A stretch of DNA of 38,347 nt from an uncultured Ruminococcus sp. (GCA_902762505.1 CACWOQ010000015.1:1-38347), one strand, 5' to 3'. Numbered from the stretch's first letter, positions 1-9,769 are shown. Numbers and translations: made by a program. Notes: generated from the sequence alone by a model not told the origin.

Positions 1-1
1 A

Positions 2-1150
2 AAAGTCGCGGTGCTGGGCTCAACGGGTTCCGTCGGCACTCAGGTGCTTGACGTATGCGAAAGGCTCGGCGCTCGCGTTGTATTCATTGCCGCGGGCGGG
101 AATATAAAACTGCTCGAGGAACAGATAAGAAAGTTCAGGCCGCTTACGTGCGCGGTAAGCGACGAAAAAAAAGCCGCGGAGCTTGCAGTTGCTGTCGCCG
201 ACACAGACGTTAAGATCGTAGGCGGATATAATGAAATGTGCCGCGCGGTGACGGAATCCGGAGCGGATCTCGTTTACAACGCCGTATCCGGCAAAAACGG
301 TCTGCTGCCGACGCTGTCCGTGCTCGGCGCGGGCATGGATCTTGCGCTTGCCAACAAGGAAAGTATGGTTCTGGCGGGCAGGATAGTAAACGAAACCGCA
401 AACAGGACGGGAGCCGCGGTTTTACCAGTTGATTCGGAGCATTGCGCCATATTCCAATGTCTGAAAAACGGAAAGAAGGAAGAGGTAAAGCGTATCCTTC
501 TGACATGCTCCGGAGGACCTTTTTACGAGTATACGTTCGATATGCTCGAAAACGTGACGCTTGCCGACACGATGAAGCATCCCACATGGAATATGGGGAG
601 AAAGATCACCGTAGACAGCGCAACGCTTGCAAACAAAGGTCTTGAGATCATCGAGGCGATGCATCTTTTCGGCGTCGGCTGCGACGAAATAAAGGTGCTC
701 ATACACAGGCAGAGTATCGTACACTCGATGGTCGAATACAGAGACAATTCGATCATAGCGCAGCTTTCGTCGCCGGATATGAGGCATCCCGGTCAGTTTG
801 CGCTGACGTATCCGGACAGGGTCGACGGGGTGATCCCTCCGCTCGATCTTACCGCGACGCCTCTTACTTTTTCCGAGCCAGACGAGCAGGCGTTCCCGAT
901 GCTTGCTCTTGCGAAAAAGTGTGCTCGCGAAGGCGGACTCATGCCGTGCGCTTATAACGGCGCAAACGAAGCGGCGGTCGATATGTATTTGCGCGGACAG
1001 ATAGGTTTTAACGATATTTACAGAATTACGGAAACGACGCTTTCAGCCGTTTACAACAAAGCCGTGCCGACGCTTGACGATATACTTGAATGTGACAGGG
1101 AAGCGCGCGAATCGGCGTATGCAAACAAGGAGAAGCTGATCCACAGATGA
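2..1150 (+). CDS. dxr: 1-deoxy-D-xylulose 5-phosphate reductoisomerase (5' end missing)
   Basis: NADPH-dependent enzyme that converts DXP to 2-C-methyl-D-erythritol 4-phosphate, the first committed step of the cytosolic MEP isoprenoid pathway. The reading frame is open to the window edge and begins KVAVLGSTGSVG, the Rossmann nucleotide-binding start of the family. The true start therefore lies a few codons upstream, and the GTG at 11 is an internal valine. Family motifs visible in order: ANKESMV, PVDSEHCAIFQ, SGGPF, MGRKITVDSATLANKGLE and HRQSIVHSMVE, followed by the C-terminal helical domain. Length is near normal for Dxr. The stop overlaps the rseP start (ATGA at 1147-1150), so the two are translationally coupled. 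dxr-rseP-ispG is a common gene order in Firmicutes. Confidence 0.96.
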   Translation, partial: KVAVLGSTGSVGTQVLDVCERLGARVVFIAAGGNIKLLEEQIRKFRPLTCAVSDEKKAAELAVAVADTDVKIVGGYNEMCRAVTESGADLVYNAVSGKNGLLPTLSVLGAGMDLALANKESMVLAGRIVNETANRTGAAVLPVDSEHCAIFQCLKNGKKEEVKRILLTCSGGPFYEYTFDMLENVTLADTMKHPTWNMGRKITVDSATLANKGLEIIEAMHLFGVGCDEIKVLIHRQSIVHSMVEYRDNSIIAQLSSPDMRHPGQFALTYPDRVDGVIPPLDLTATPLTFSEPDEQAFPMLALAKKCAREGGLMPCAYNGANEAAVDMYLRGQIGFNDIYRITETTLSAVYNKAVPTLDDILECDREARESAYANKEKLIHR

Positions 1151-2196
1151 CGGTTCTTAAAAACGTACTTTACGTTATAGTTGCCATTTTCATATTCGGA
1201 CTTCTGATACTGATCCACGAGCTCGGTCATTATATCGCTGCCCGGATATTCAAGGTCACGATAAAAGAGTTTTCGATCGGTATGGGTCCTAAGCTCATAT
1301 CGTATACGAGCAAGAAAACGAATATCGCATATTCTCTCCGTCTTTTCCCGATAGGCGGCTTTGTCGCAATGGTTGGGGAAGACGAGGAGACGGACGATCC
1401 GAATGCTCTGAACAAAAAGAAGCCGTGGAAACGGCTCATAATCATGGCGGCGGGTGCCGCGATGAATATACTTGTCGGCGTGCTTGCGATGCTTATCCTC
1501 GTATCTACGCCCGGCTTCAGAATAGGCGGTACGACTGTCGCGCAGATCGACGAGGGATACGTTCAGACTCAGAGCGACGAGCTTCTCGTCGGAGACAGGA
1601 TAGTAAAGGTGGGCAAAACGCGCGTACATTATTATCAGGAGCTTTCGTACGAGATCATGAATCAGGGCTATGAGCCTATAGATCTCACGGTCGTACGGAA
1701 CGGCGAGACGCTGACGCTTCATTCGGTCGTGTTCCCGACTACGGATGAGGACGGCACGTCGTTCGGAGATCTGTTCTTTAAAATCAAAGCACTTGATAAG
1801 ACTTTCGGAAACGTTGTGTCATATTCTTTGTATTCGTCTTTTTCGACTATAAAAATGATATGGGATTCGCTCATATCGCTTATAACCGGAAGGTTCGGCT
1901 TCAGCAGTCTGTCGGGACCCGTCGGCGTCACGAAAACCGTTGCGGAGAGCGCGAGAGCCGGGCTTTCGAGCCTTGTATACGTCAGTATTTTCATTACGAT
2001 GAACCTCGGAGTATTCAACCTCCTGCCGATACCGTCGCTTGACGGATCGAGGATCATGTTCGTTCTTATCGAAATGGTACGGGGAAAGCCCATCAATCCG
2101 AAATACGAGGGATACGTTCATTTCGTAGGTATAATACTGCTGTTCATTTTGATGATAGCCGTTACGTTCAAGGATATTATAAAACTGATCGCATGA
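1147..2196 (+). CDS. rseP: RIP zinc metalloprotease RseP (site-2 protease family)
   Basis: Intramembrane site-2 protease of 349 aa that cleaves membrane-anchored regulators, such as anti-sigma factors, within the bilayer. The first membrane helix carries the zinc-binding HELGH at residues 24-28. A PDZ domain lies in the middle (about residues 115-190). The second catalytic motif NLLPIPSLDG is at about 291-300, with its Asp near 299, and a last hydrophobic helix lies near the C-terminus. Length is typical of the Firmicutes RasP/YluC type with one PDZ domain. The start overlaps the dxr stop and the stop overlaps the ispG start (ATGA at 2193-2196), so this is the middle gene of a tightly coupled operon. 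The substrate cannot be told from the sequence. Confidence 0.95.
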   Translation: MTVLKNVLYVIVAIFIFGLLILIHELGHYIAARIFKVTIKEFSIGMGPKLISYTSKKTNIAYSLRLFPIGGFVAMVGEDEETDDPNALNKKKPWKRLIIMAAGAAMNILVGVLAMLILVSTPGFRIGGTTVAQIDEGYVQTQSDELLVGDRIVKVGKTRVHYYQELSYEIMNQGYEPIDLTVVRNGETLTLHSVVFPTTDEDGTSFGDLFFKIKALDKTFGNVVSYSLYSSFSTIKMIWDSLISLITGRFGFSSLSGPVGVTKTVAESARAGLSSLVYVSIFITMNLGVFNLLPIPSLDGSRIMFVLIEMVRGKPINPKYEGYVHFVGIILLFILMIAVTFKDIIKLIA

Positions 2197-3248
2197 GAAG
2201 AAAAACAAGACAGGTATCCGTGAACGGCGTGAAGATTGGCGGTGACAGCCGTGTCACCGTCCAGTCCATGCTGAACACAAAAACAAACGATATAGAGGCA
2301 AGCTGCCGGCAGATAGATGAACTATTGTCTGCCGGCTGTGATATAATCCGCTTTACGGTCCCGTGTATCGAGGACGCGCGGTCGGTGTACGAATTTAAAA
2401 ACCGTTATCCCGGCACGCCGTTCGTCGCGGATATACATTTCGATCACAGGATAGCTCTTGCCTGTATCGACGCCGGGATCGATAAAATAAGGATCAATCC
2501 GGGAAACATTGGCGACGAGCAGGGAATCGCCGCCGTGGCAAAAGCGGCAAAGGCGAAAAGGATCCCGATACGGATCGGCGTGAACAGCGGCTCGCTTGAA
2601 CGCCACATCCTGCAAAAATACGGTTCGCCTACGCCGGAGGCCATAGCCGAAAGCGCGTTTTACCACGCGTCGCTGCTTGAAAAGTACGACTTTGAAGATA
2701 TTGTGATATCCGTTAAATCATCCGACGTCAGAACGATGATCGCCGCCAACAGGATCATTGCGTCCCGGTGTGATTATCCACTCCATCTCGGCGTGACCGA
2801 GGCGGGCACGGCGGGCACCGGAACGCTGAAAAGCGCGGTAGGTATCGGCTCGCTTCTGTGCGACGGTATCGGCGATACGGTTAGAGTATCTCTGACCGAC
2901 GATCCGGTAAAAGAGGTCGAAGCCGGCAGACGCCTGCTTGACGCGCTCGGTATGTCGGACAGCCTGATAAGCACCGTTTCGTGTCCCACCTGCGGACGGA
3001 CGCGCATAAACCTCATAAAGCTTGCGAACGATTTCGACGCGATAAAGGACACGATTCACCCGTCAAGACGTGTAAAGGTAGCAATAATGGGATGCGCCGT
3101 AAACGGTCCAGGCGAAGCGAGAGAATGTGATATAGGCATCGCCGGAGGCGACGGCGAAGCGCTTCTTTTCAAGAACGGAAAACCTGTTAAAAAAATAAGT
3201 TACGACGCCGTACTGCAAACGCTGAAGGAAGAAATCGAGAAACTGTAA
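2193..3248 (+). CDS. ispG: 4-hydroxy-3-methylbut-2-en-1-yl diphosphate synthase (flavodoxin/ferredoxin)
   Basis: IspG (GcpE) reduces and opens the MEcPP ring to give HMBPP, the penultimate MEP-pathway step, using a [4Fe-4S] cluster. The protein is 351 aa, the compact bacterial form. It starts RRKTRQVSVNGVKIGG and has the TIM-barrel motif VQSMLNTKTND. The C-terminal cluster domain shows SCPTCGRT and GCAVNGPGEA, which supply the three cluster cysteines and the conserved Glu. It overlaps rseP by 4 bp, and its TAA stop shares one base with the polC ATG at 3248. Together with dxr it makes this an isoprenoid operon; ispD and ispF lie about 30 kb away in the same window. Confidence 0.96.
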   Translation: MRRKTRQVSVNGVKIGGDSRVTVQSMLNTKTNDIEASCRQIDELLSAGCDIIRFTVPCIEDARSVYEFKNRYPGTPFVADIHFDHRIALACIDAGIDKIRINPGNIGDEQGIAAVAKAAKAKRIPIRIGVNSGSLERHILQKYGSPTPEAIAESAFYHASLLEKYDFEDIVISVKSSDVRTMIAANRIIASRCDYPLHLGVTEAGTAGTGTLKSAVGIGSLLCDGIGDTVRVSLTDDPVKEVEAGRRLLDALGMSDSLISTVSCPTCGRTRINLIKLANDFDAIKDTIHPSRRVKVAIMGCAVNGPGEARECDIGIAGGDGEALLFKNGKPVKKISYDAVLQTLKEEIEKL

Positions 3249-6200
3249 TGGGCAAAAAACTGTCAGAGATCTTTAAAAAATACACCCCCGCGACGCCGCG
3301 TGAGGACAGACTGCTGAACGACGGCGAGGTCATCCGCAATATGGTAAGCGACGATAAAAAGCGTTTCGTTACGGAAACGCGTTTTTCGCGTCTTCACAAA
3401 AAGGCGGATCTGTATGCGCTCGAGGAAAACCTCCGCGTCTTCTACGGTATGGAGTCGATAAGGATATCTCCGAAATACGACCCCTCGCTTTTTGTTGATG
3501 GCTATTTTGACGAGATCTTCATCGAGGCGAGCTATAAAAAAGGAATGACGCGCGGTATGATCCCGAGATATTCCGTTGAACGGACGGATGATACGATCGT
3601 GCTTTATATATCACAGACCGAGGGCGGAATGAAGCTTATTGAAAACGCCAATTCCGCAAACGTTATTTCAGACGTAATATATGACGAATTCGGGATCAGA
3701 AAAAACGTAGAGCTGCACCGTGTCGATGATGAATACAGCAATTACGACGCGCTTGAACAGCAGCAGATCGCAAACGAAAAAGAAGCCGCGGAAAGAGCTT
3801 TACAGCAGATACGGAGCTACGAGAGAAGGTCCGCCGAACAGGACCGCCCGGACAGAGAACAGGTACAGAAGGAGCTGCGTGAGAAACTCAGCTCGCTCAA
3901 TACGGACGATCCGTGGGACGACACTTCGGACCCGGAATACGCCGCGATCGGACGCGGATACTTCAAATTGACGTCCCCGTCCATGATATACGGCGAGGAA
4001 TTCGAGATCGATCCGGTGCCGATAAGAACAATCAACGGACAGGTGTCCAAGATATGCGTTGTCGGAGAAACGTTCGGCTTCGAATCGAAGGAGCTTCGCG
4101 GCAAGGACCGCGTTTCCGTATTCTTCTACGTATCGGACGGAGATTCCACCATTAAGGTAAAGGCGGTTTTGTCGACTGAGGAGGCGAATAACTTCGTCGT
4201 AAAGGACGGAACGGCTGTCGCGGTCAAAGGCAGCGTCAAAATAGACACGTACGATCACGACTATCAGCTCGTGCCGACGTCCATCGCTAAGATCAAACGC
4301 CTTTACCGAAAAGACAATGCACCCGAAAAACGCGTGGAGCTGCATCTTCACACGCAGATGTCGACGCTTGAGGCGACGATCCCGCCGGACGTAGCCGTCA
4401 AGGTCGCCGCTTCGTGGGGACATAAGGCTGTCGCCATAACGGACAGCGGAAACGCGCAGGGATACCCGAAAGCCATGCTCGCGCAGGAGGCGCTTGCCAA
4501 GGACGGCGTTAACATAAAAGTCATATACGGCATGGACGGATTCTTTGTCGACGATACGCAGCGTGCGGCGTACGGCAACAAACTCGGAACGCTTGACGAC
4601 GAATTCGTCGTATTCGATACCGAGACGACAGGTCTTTCAGCTCTGTCCAACAGGCTTATCGAGATCGGCGCAGTCCTGGTGAAGGGCGGAGAAGTGATAA
4701 AGATCTTTGAGACCTTCGTCGATCCGGAAACGGAGATCCCGAAGGAGATCACCGAACTGACGAGCATCACGCAGGATATGGTCGAAGGCGCGCCGAAAGA
4801 GGATGAAGCCGTAAGATCGTTTATCGAATTCGCGGGCGGAAGAACTCTTATCGCACACAACGCACCGTTCGATATCAACTTCATTTCAGCCGCCGCAAAG
4901 CGTCACGATATACCGTTCGATCCGAAATACATCGATACCGTTCCGCTTTCGCGTTATCTGAATCCCGAACTTAAGCGTCATAAGCTCGATATCGTGGCGA
5001 ACCACTACGGTCTCGGTGATTTCGAGCACCACAGAGCGTACGCCGACGCGGAAATGCTCGCGATGATATTTTTCAAAATGTGCGACAAGCTCAGAGCGGA
5101 CGGGATCGATTCGATCGACGAGCTCAACAGCGCGATGGCGGGCGGCACCGACTTTCTGCGTCAGAAAAACCGCAGGATCGTTCTGCTCGTAAAAAACAAA
5201 GCCGGCTTGAAAAACCTGTATAAGCTTATATCTAAGTCAAACCTTGAGTATTATTACAGAAATCCTCAGATACCGAAATCGATTTTGAGCGAGCTGAGAG
5301 ACGGTCTGATCATAGGCTCGGGAAACTACAAGGGCGAGCTGTTTCAGGCAATACTCGACGGCAAGTCCGACGACGAGCTTAACGATATAATCGAGTATTA
5401 CGATTATCTTGAAATTCAGCCTGTCGAATGCAGTTACGATCTTATAAAGAGATCTACCGTGTCAGGACCCGAGCAGATCAGAAATATTAACAAACGCATC
5501 GTCGAGCTCGGCAAAAAGAACAACAAACCCGTCTGTGCGACGACCGGGTGCAACGTCCTCGATAAGAGCGACGAGATCGGCAAGCATCTGCTGTATCACG
5601 GTAAAAAAGTAAAAATAGACGACGATGACATTGCTGTACACTTTTATAATACCGAGGAGATGCTCGAAGAATTTTCATACCTTGACGAGCAGAGCCGTTA
5701 CGACGTCGTTATCAGGTATCCGAACGCCGTCGCCGATATGATCGAACCGGTTCGTCCGATACCGAAGGGCAACTATCCGCCGAGCATCGAGGGCGCGGAC
5801 GACGAGCTTAAAGATATATGCTACAAAAACATGCACCGCCTGTACGGCGACGATCCTCCGAAGATAGTAAAGGACAGGCTTGAACGCGAGCTGACGCCGA
5901 TCATAAAATTCGGTTTCGGAGTTCTGTACGTTATCGCGAAAAAGCTCGTTGAAAACAGTGAATCAAAGGGGTATCTCGTCGGCTCGCGCGGCTCCGTCGG
6001 CTCGTCGTTCGTTGCAACGATGTCGAACATAACCGAAGTCAACCCCCTGCCGCCTCATTACAGATGCCCGGAGTGTAAATATTCCGAGTTCATAACGGAC
6101 GGCTCCGTCGGCTCCGGCTTCGACCTGCCCGAAAAAAACTGCCCGAAATGCGGTACGCCTATGGTCCGCGACGGACACGATATCCCGTTTGAAACGTTTC

Positions 6201-7714
6201 TCGGATTCAACGGCGATAAATCGCCGGATATCGACCTTAACTTCTCGGGTGACGTTCAGGGTGAGGCGCATAAGTTCACCGAGGTCCTGTTCGGCGCCGA
6301 AAACGTTTTCCGCGCCGGTACTATCGGCGGCATCAAGCCGAAAACTGCGTACGGGCTGCACGTTATCAAGTATATCGAGGACAATAATATAAATCTTCGC
6401 AACGCCGAGATACAGCATCTCGTCAATATGCTTGTCGGCTGCAAGCGTACGACGGGACAGCATCCGGGCGGGATCATAGTCGTTCCGAGAGAGTATGAGG
6501 TATACGATTTCACGCCGATCCAGCACCCTGCCGACGACCCTAAATCCGATATCATAACGACTCACTTTGCCTTTGAGTATCTGCATGATACGATACTCAA
6601 GCTCGATATACTCGGTCACGATGTTCCGACAAAATACAAGATGATCGAAAAGTATACGGGTACAAATATACTCGATACGCCGCTGACAGATCCGCAGGTG
6701 TACAAGCTGTTCACGTCTACCGAACCGCTCGGTATAACGCCTCAGGATATCGACGAAACCGGCTCTGAAAAACCGCTTTCGAGCGGTACGTTCGGTTTGC
6801 CAGAGCTCGGGACCAAGTTCGTGCGTCAGATGCTCGAGGATGCTCAGCCGAAATGCTTTTCTGATATGCTGCAGATATCCGGGCTCTCACACGGGACGGG
6901 AGTCTGGCTCGACAATGCTCAGACGCTTATAAAAGAGGGCGTCTGCGACATATCCGGAGTTATCGGAACGCGCGACAGTATAATGGTGTATCTGCTGCAC
7001 AAGGGACTTGAACCGGATATGGCGTTCAAGATCATGGAGATAGTCAGAAAGGGAAACAAGCCCCCGAAGGTGCTGAAGGAAGAACACTTCAAAGCTATGC
7101 GCGAGCACGGAGTTCCGGAGTGGTATATCGAATCCTGTCTTAAAATAAAGTACATGTTCCCGAAGGCTCACGCCGCGGCGTACGTTATTTCCGCGATAAG
7201 GCTCGGATATCACAAGATCTACAATCCGCTTGAATTCTACGCGGCTTTCTTTACGGCGGCGCCGGACGGATTTGACGCGTCGCTCGTCACAAAGGGCAAG
7301 AGCGCGGTCAAGGAATGGATGATAGAATACGGCAAGAACAACAACGCTACGGCAAGGGACGACGAGGTCTATTCGACCTGTCAGCTTGTGCTTGAAGCGA
7401 TGTGCCGAGGGATAAAATTCCTGCCGGTCGCACTTAATAAATCCGACGCGAAAGCGTTTCTGCCGGAAAACGGAAAGATCAGACTTCCGTACGCAAGTCT
7501 TGCCGGACTCGGCGAGAACGCCGCGGTAAACATTGCGGAAGCCTGCAAGAATTATCAGATCCATTCGGTTCAGGATCTGAAACAGTATGCAAAGCTGTCG
7601 AACAGCGTTATTGAGCTTTTGCGCGGTGAAGGCGTGCTCAAGGGACTTGATGAAACGAATCAGATAACGATGTTCAGTATGTTATCCGGTTACGGCGACG
7701 ATGACGACGAATAA
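3248..7714 (+). CDS. polC: DNA polymerase III PolC-type, alpha subunit with built-in exonuclease
   Basis: Replicative polymerase of low-GC Gram-positives, 1488 aa (about 50 longer than B. subtilis PolC as I recall it). Order: N-terminal domain, OB fold (about 240-350), first half of the PHP domain (HLH at 366-368), inserted DEDDh exonuclease (FDTETTG with D457 and E459, AHNAPFD, HHRAYADAE; intact), second PHP half, zinc site (C940, C943, C965, C968), palm with PDIDLNFSGD (D994, D996), KRTTGQHPGG and GLSHGTGVW. The C-terminal QITMF (1472-1476) looks like a beta-clamp motif followed by a short acidic tail. The PHP domain is unusual: the family TDH reads TDS (398-400), YGLE reads YGMD (427-430), EVHP reads EIQP (722-725), and the NVHY region reads CNVLD (768-772), so several metal ligands are missing. 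The start directly follows the ispG stop. Confidence 0.97.
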   Translation: MGKKLSEIFKKYTPATPREDRLLNDGEVIRNMVSDDKKRFVTETRFSRLHKKADLYALEENLRVFYGMESIRISPKYDPSLFVDGYFDEIFIEASYKKGMTRGMIPRYSVERTDDTIVLYISQTEGGMKLIENANSANVISDVIYDEFGIRKNVELHRVDDEYSNYDALEQQQIANEKEAAERALQQIRSYERRSAEQDRPDREQVQKELREKLSSLNTDDPWDDTSDPEYAAIGRGYFKLTSPSMIYGEEFEIDPVPIRTINGQVSKICVVGETFGFESKELRGKDRVSVFFYVSDGDSTIKVKAVLSTEEANNFVVKDGTAVAVKGSVKIDTYDHDYQLVPTSIAKIKRLYRKDNAPEKRVELHLHTQMSTLEATIPPDVAVKVAASWGHKAVAITDSGNAQGYPKAMLAQEALAKDGVNIKVIYGMDGFFVDDTQRAAYGNKLGTLDDEFVVFDTETTGLSALSNRLIEIGAVLVKGGEVIKIFETFVDPETEIPKEITELTSITQDMVEGAPKEDEAVRSFIEFAGGRTLIAHNAPFDINFISAAAKRHDIPFDPKYIDTVPLSRYLNPELKRHKLDIVANHYGLGDFEHHRAYADAEMLAMIFFKMCDKLRADGIDSIDELNSAMAGGTDFLRQKNRRIVLLVKNKAGLKNLYKLISKSNLEYYYRNPQIPKSILSELRDGLIIGSGNYKGELFQAILDGKSDDELNDIIEYYDYLEIQPVECSYDLIKRSTVSGPEQIRNINKRIVELGKKNNKPVCATTGCNVLDKSDEIGKHLLYHGKKVKIDDDDIAVHFYNTEEMLEEFSYLDEQSRYDVVIRYPNAVADMIEPVRPIPKGNYPPSIEGADDELKDICYKNMHRLYGDDPPKIVKDRLERELTPIIKFGFGVLYVIAKKLVENSESKGYLVGSRGSVGSSFVATMSNITEVNPLPPHYRCPECKYSEFITDGSVGSGFDLPEKNCPKCGTPMVRDGHDIPFETFLGFNGDKSPDIDLNFSGDVQGEAHKFTEVLFGAENVFRAGTIGGIKPKTAYGLHVIKYIEDNNINLRNAEIQHLVNMLVGCKRTTGQHPGGIIVVPREYEVYDFTPIQHPADDPKSDIITTHFAFEYLHDTILKLDILGHDVPTKYKMIEKYTGTNILDTPLTDPQVYKLFTSTEPLGITPQDIDETGSEKPLSSGTFGLPELGTKFVRQMLEDAQPKCFSDMLQISGLSHGTGVWLDNAQTLIKEGVCDISGVIGTRDSIMVYLLHKGLEPDMAFKIMEIVRKGNKPPKVLKEEHFKAMREHGVPEWYIESCLKIKYMFPKAHAAAYVISAIRLGYHKIYNPLEFYAAFFTAAPDGFDASLVTKGKSAVKEWMIEYGKNNNATARDDEVYSTCQLVLEAMCRGIKFLPVALNKSDAKAFLPENGKIRLPYASLAGLGENAAVNIAEACKNYQIHSVQDLKQYAKLSNSVIELLRGEGVLKGLDETNQITMFSMLSGYGDDDDE

Positions 7715-7731
7715 ACAAAGGCGGTGAAACG

Positions 7732-9231
7732 GTGGAGGAAAACAGAATATTTCTGGCAATAGATCTGAAATCGTTTTACGCGTCGGTCGAATGCGCCGAG
7801 CGAGGACGCGATCCGCTGACGACTAATCTCGTCGTCGCGGACGCGTCGCGTACGGAAAAAACGATCTGCTTAGCCGTCTCACCGTCTCTCAAAGCGTACG
7901 GTATATCGGGACGCGCGCGGCTGTTTGAAGCCGTTTCGCGGGTCAGGGAAGTAAACAGACAAAGACAAAGGGCTATCGGGGACAGACCCTTCAACGGCGA
8001 ATCAGACGACGACGTCGTTTTGAGATCCGATCCGTACAAGAAGCTGTCTTTTATAATCGCCCCGCCGCGAATGAACAGGTATATGGACGTCAGCGCAAAA
8101 ATATATTCGATATATTTGAAGCACGTCGCCCCGGAGGATATCCATTCGTATTCGATAGACGAGGTGTTTATTGACGCCACGTATTATCTGAAGCTTTATA
8201 AGATCACACCTCACGAATTCGCCATGAGGCTCATACGTGACGTTCTGTCTGAAACTCAGATCACGGCGACGGCGGGGATCGGTACGAATATGTATCTTGC
8301 AAAGGTGGCGATGGATATCGTCGCAAAGCATATGCCGCCGGACAGGGACGGCGTCAGGATCGCCGAGCTTGACGAGATGACGTACAGAAAAACACTTTGG
8401 GATCATAAGCCGATAACGGACTTCTGGCGCGTCGGAAAGGGCTACGCCGCCAGGCTGTCGTCTATGGGACTTTATACGATGGGAGACGTTGCGAGATGCT
8501 CCGTCCGTGACGAGGAAAGGCTTTATAAACAGTTCGGAGTAAACGCGGAGCTTTTGATAGATCACGCGTGGGGCTGGGAGCCTGCTCTTATATCCGATAT
8601 CAAGTCATATAAACCGGAAAGCAACAGCATAAGCTCGGGACAGGTGCTGAAAGAACCGTACGGATTTGAAAAGGGAAGACTTATCGTTATGGAAATGACG
8701 GATCAGCTGGTGCTCGATCTTGTTGAGAAAGGGCTTTCAACCGATCAGATGGTCCTTACCGTAGGTTATGATATCGAAAACACGGAGCCTCAAAAAAAGT
8801 ATTCCGGGACCGTCGTGACCGACAGATACGGCAGAAAAATACCGAAGGACGCACACGGCTCGATAAATCTCGGAAGATACAGTTCATCAGCAAAACTGAT
8901 AGTATCAAAGGTCATGGAGCTGTATGACAGGATCGTAGACAGAGATCTTACCGTAAGACGAATGTACGTTGTAGCCAACAGAGTCATACCGGAAGCCGAT
9001 GCCGTAAAGGAACCCGTTGTTGAGCAGATAAATATGTTTACCGACGTTGCCGCGGAAGAAACACGCCGAGAAGCCGAAAAAAACGATCTTGAGCGCGAAA
9101 AACGCATACAGCAGGCGACGATTAAGCTTAAAAAGAAATTCGGGAAAAACGCGGTTCTTAAAGGAATGAATCTGCAGGAAGGCGCAACGGCTGTTGAACG
9201 AAACGGACAGGTCGGCGGACATAAGGCTTGA
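7732..9231 (+). CDS. Y-family (DinB/UmuC-like) translesion DNA polymerase
   Basis: Error-prone polymerase of 499 aa that bypasses lesions. The N-terminus reads FLAIDLKSFYASVEC with catalytic D11. The palm motif YSIDE lies at 140-144 (D143, E144), and TAGIGTNMYLAKVA belongs to the palm/fingers. HhH and little-finger regions follow. A QINMF motif at 432-436 fits a beta-clamp-binding peptide, and a charged tail of about 60 residues follows. The insert around 76-105 and the overall length match the UvrX/YqjW-like Firmicutes group better than classical DinB. The start is GTG at 7732, preceded by an AAGGCGGTG ribosome site, 17 bp after polC. It probably shares the polC transcript. A YolD-like gene follows, the usual neighbour of this polymerase group. 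Confidence 0.92.
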   Translation: MEENRIFLAIDLKSFYASVECAERGRDPLTTNLVVADASRTEKTICLAVSPSLKAYGISGRARLFEAVSRVREVNRQRQRAIGDRPFNGESDDDVVLRSDPYKKLSFIIAPPRMNRYMDVSAKIYSIYLKHVAPEDIHSYSIDEVFIDATYYLKLYKITPHEFAMRLIRDVLSETQITATAGIGTNMYLAKVAMDIVAKHMPPDRDGVRIAELDEMTYRKTLWDHKPITDFWRVGKGYAARLSSMGLYTMGDVARCSVRDEERLYKQFGVNAELLIDHAWGWEPALISDIKSYKPESNSISSGQVLKEPYGFEKGRLIVMEMTDQLVLDLVEKGLSTDQMVLTVGYDIENTEPQKKYSGTVVTDRYGRKIPKDAHGSINLGRYSSSAKLIVSKVMELYDRIVDRDLTVRRMYVVANRVIPEADAVKEPVVEQINMFTDVAAEETRREAEKNDLEREKRIQQATIKLKKKFGKNAVLKGMNLQEGATAVERNGQVGGHKA

Positions 9232-9261
9232 CCGTCAAAATGTGAATGTAATATTAATATT

Positions 9262-9680
9262 ATGAACGATTATACCGAAGCTGAATTGAAATACGCGGAT
9301 ATAATAGATCTGCCGCATCACGTATCAAAAAAGCACGCGCAAATGTCAAGAGCCGAACGGGCGGCGCATTTTCGCCGTTCGCGGCGCTGACTGGCTACGG
9401 TGACAAGGTAAACGAGACGGAGCGTCTGACAGATGAAAAAACAGAGCTGTCGGACGATGAAAAATACGAGCTGAACGGCAGACTTCAAAAAATAATGAAA
9501 GACCCGTTGAAGTACGGGCTGTCGGTAACGTATTTCAAAAAGGATGAATTTAAATCCGGCGGAAAATATATAACCGTGCGTACGCACGTCAAAAGGATTG
9601 ACGAAACAAACCGTCGGATCGTACTGGAAGACGGAACGCAAATAAATATAGACGATCTTTACGCGCTCGAAACAGAATAA
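9262..9680 (+). pseudogene. YolD-like protein, interrupted by a single-base frameshift
   Basis: The first frame starts ATG at 9262 and reads YADIIDLPHHVSKKHAQMSR up to AERAAHF, the hallmark start of YolD-like proteins, then runs out of frame to a TGA at 9388-9390. The family continuation (FAALTGYGDKVNETERLTDE, then a beta-rich C-terminal half ending DGTQINIDDLYALETE) resumes in another frame from 9378 and ends at the TAA 9678-9680. Adding one T to the run at 9369-9372 would restore HFSPFAALTGYG, so one base is missing there. YolD-like proteins pair with UvrX/YqjW-type polymerases such as the gene just upstream. Either the gene is dead or this is a homopolymer sequencing error. No clear ribosome site precedes the ATG. 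Confidence 0.88.
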
Positions 9681-9713
9681 AACGCAGCCTGTGAAAAAAG
9701 GCTGCGTTTTATT
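9679..9713 (+). terminator. Rho-independent terminator after the polC/translesion block
   Basis: An 11-bp stem, AAAACGCAGCC (9679-9689) and GGCTGCGTTTT (9700-9710), encloses a 10-nt loop and continues into TTATT. It begins inside the YolD stop codon. The flanking A and T runs could let it work on both strands. Confidence 0.9.
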
Positions 9714-9769
9714 ATAAATATGAGTATAAAGGCGCCGCACGGCTGTTCTCCGTGTTTTTCAGGCAAGAA

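Noticed and set aside
11..13. GTG as the start of dxr
   Set aside because: The conserved Rossmann start KVAVLG extends upstream in frame to the window edge.
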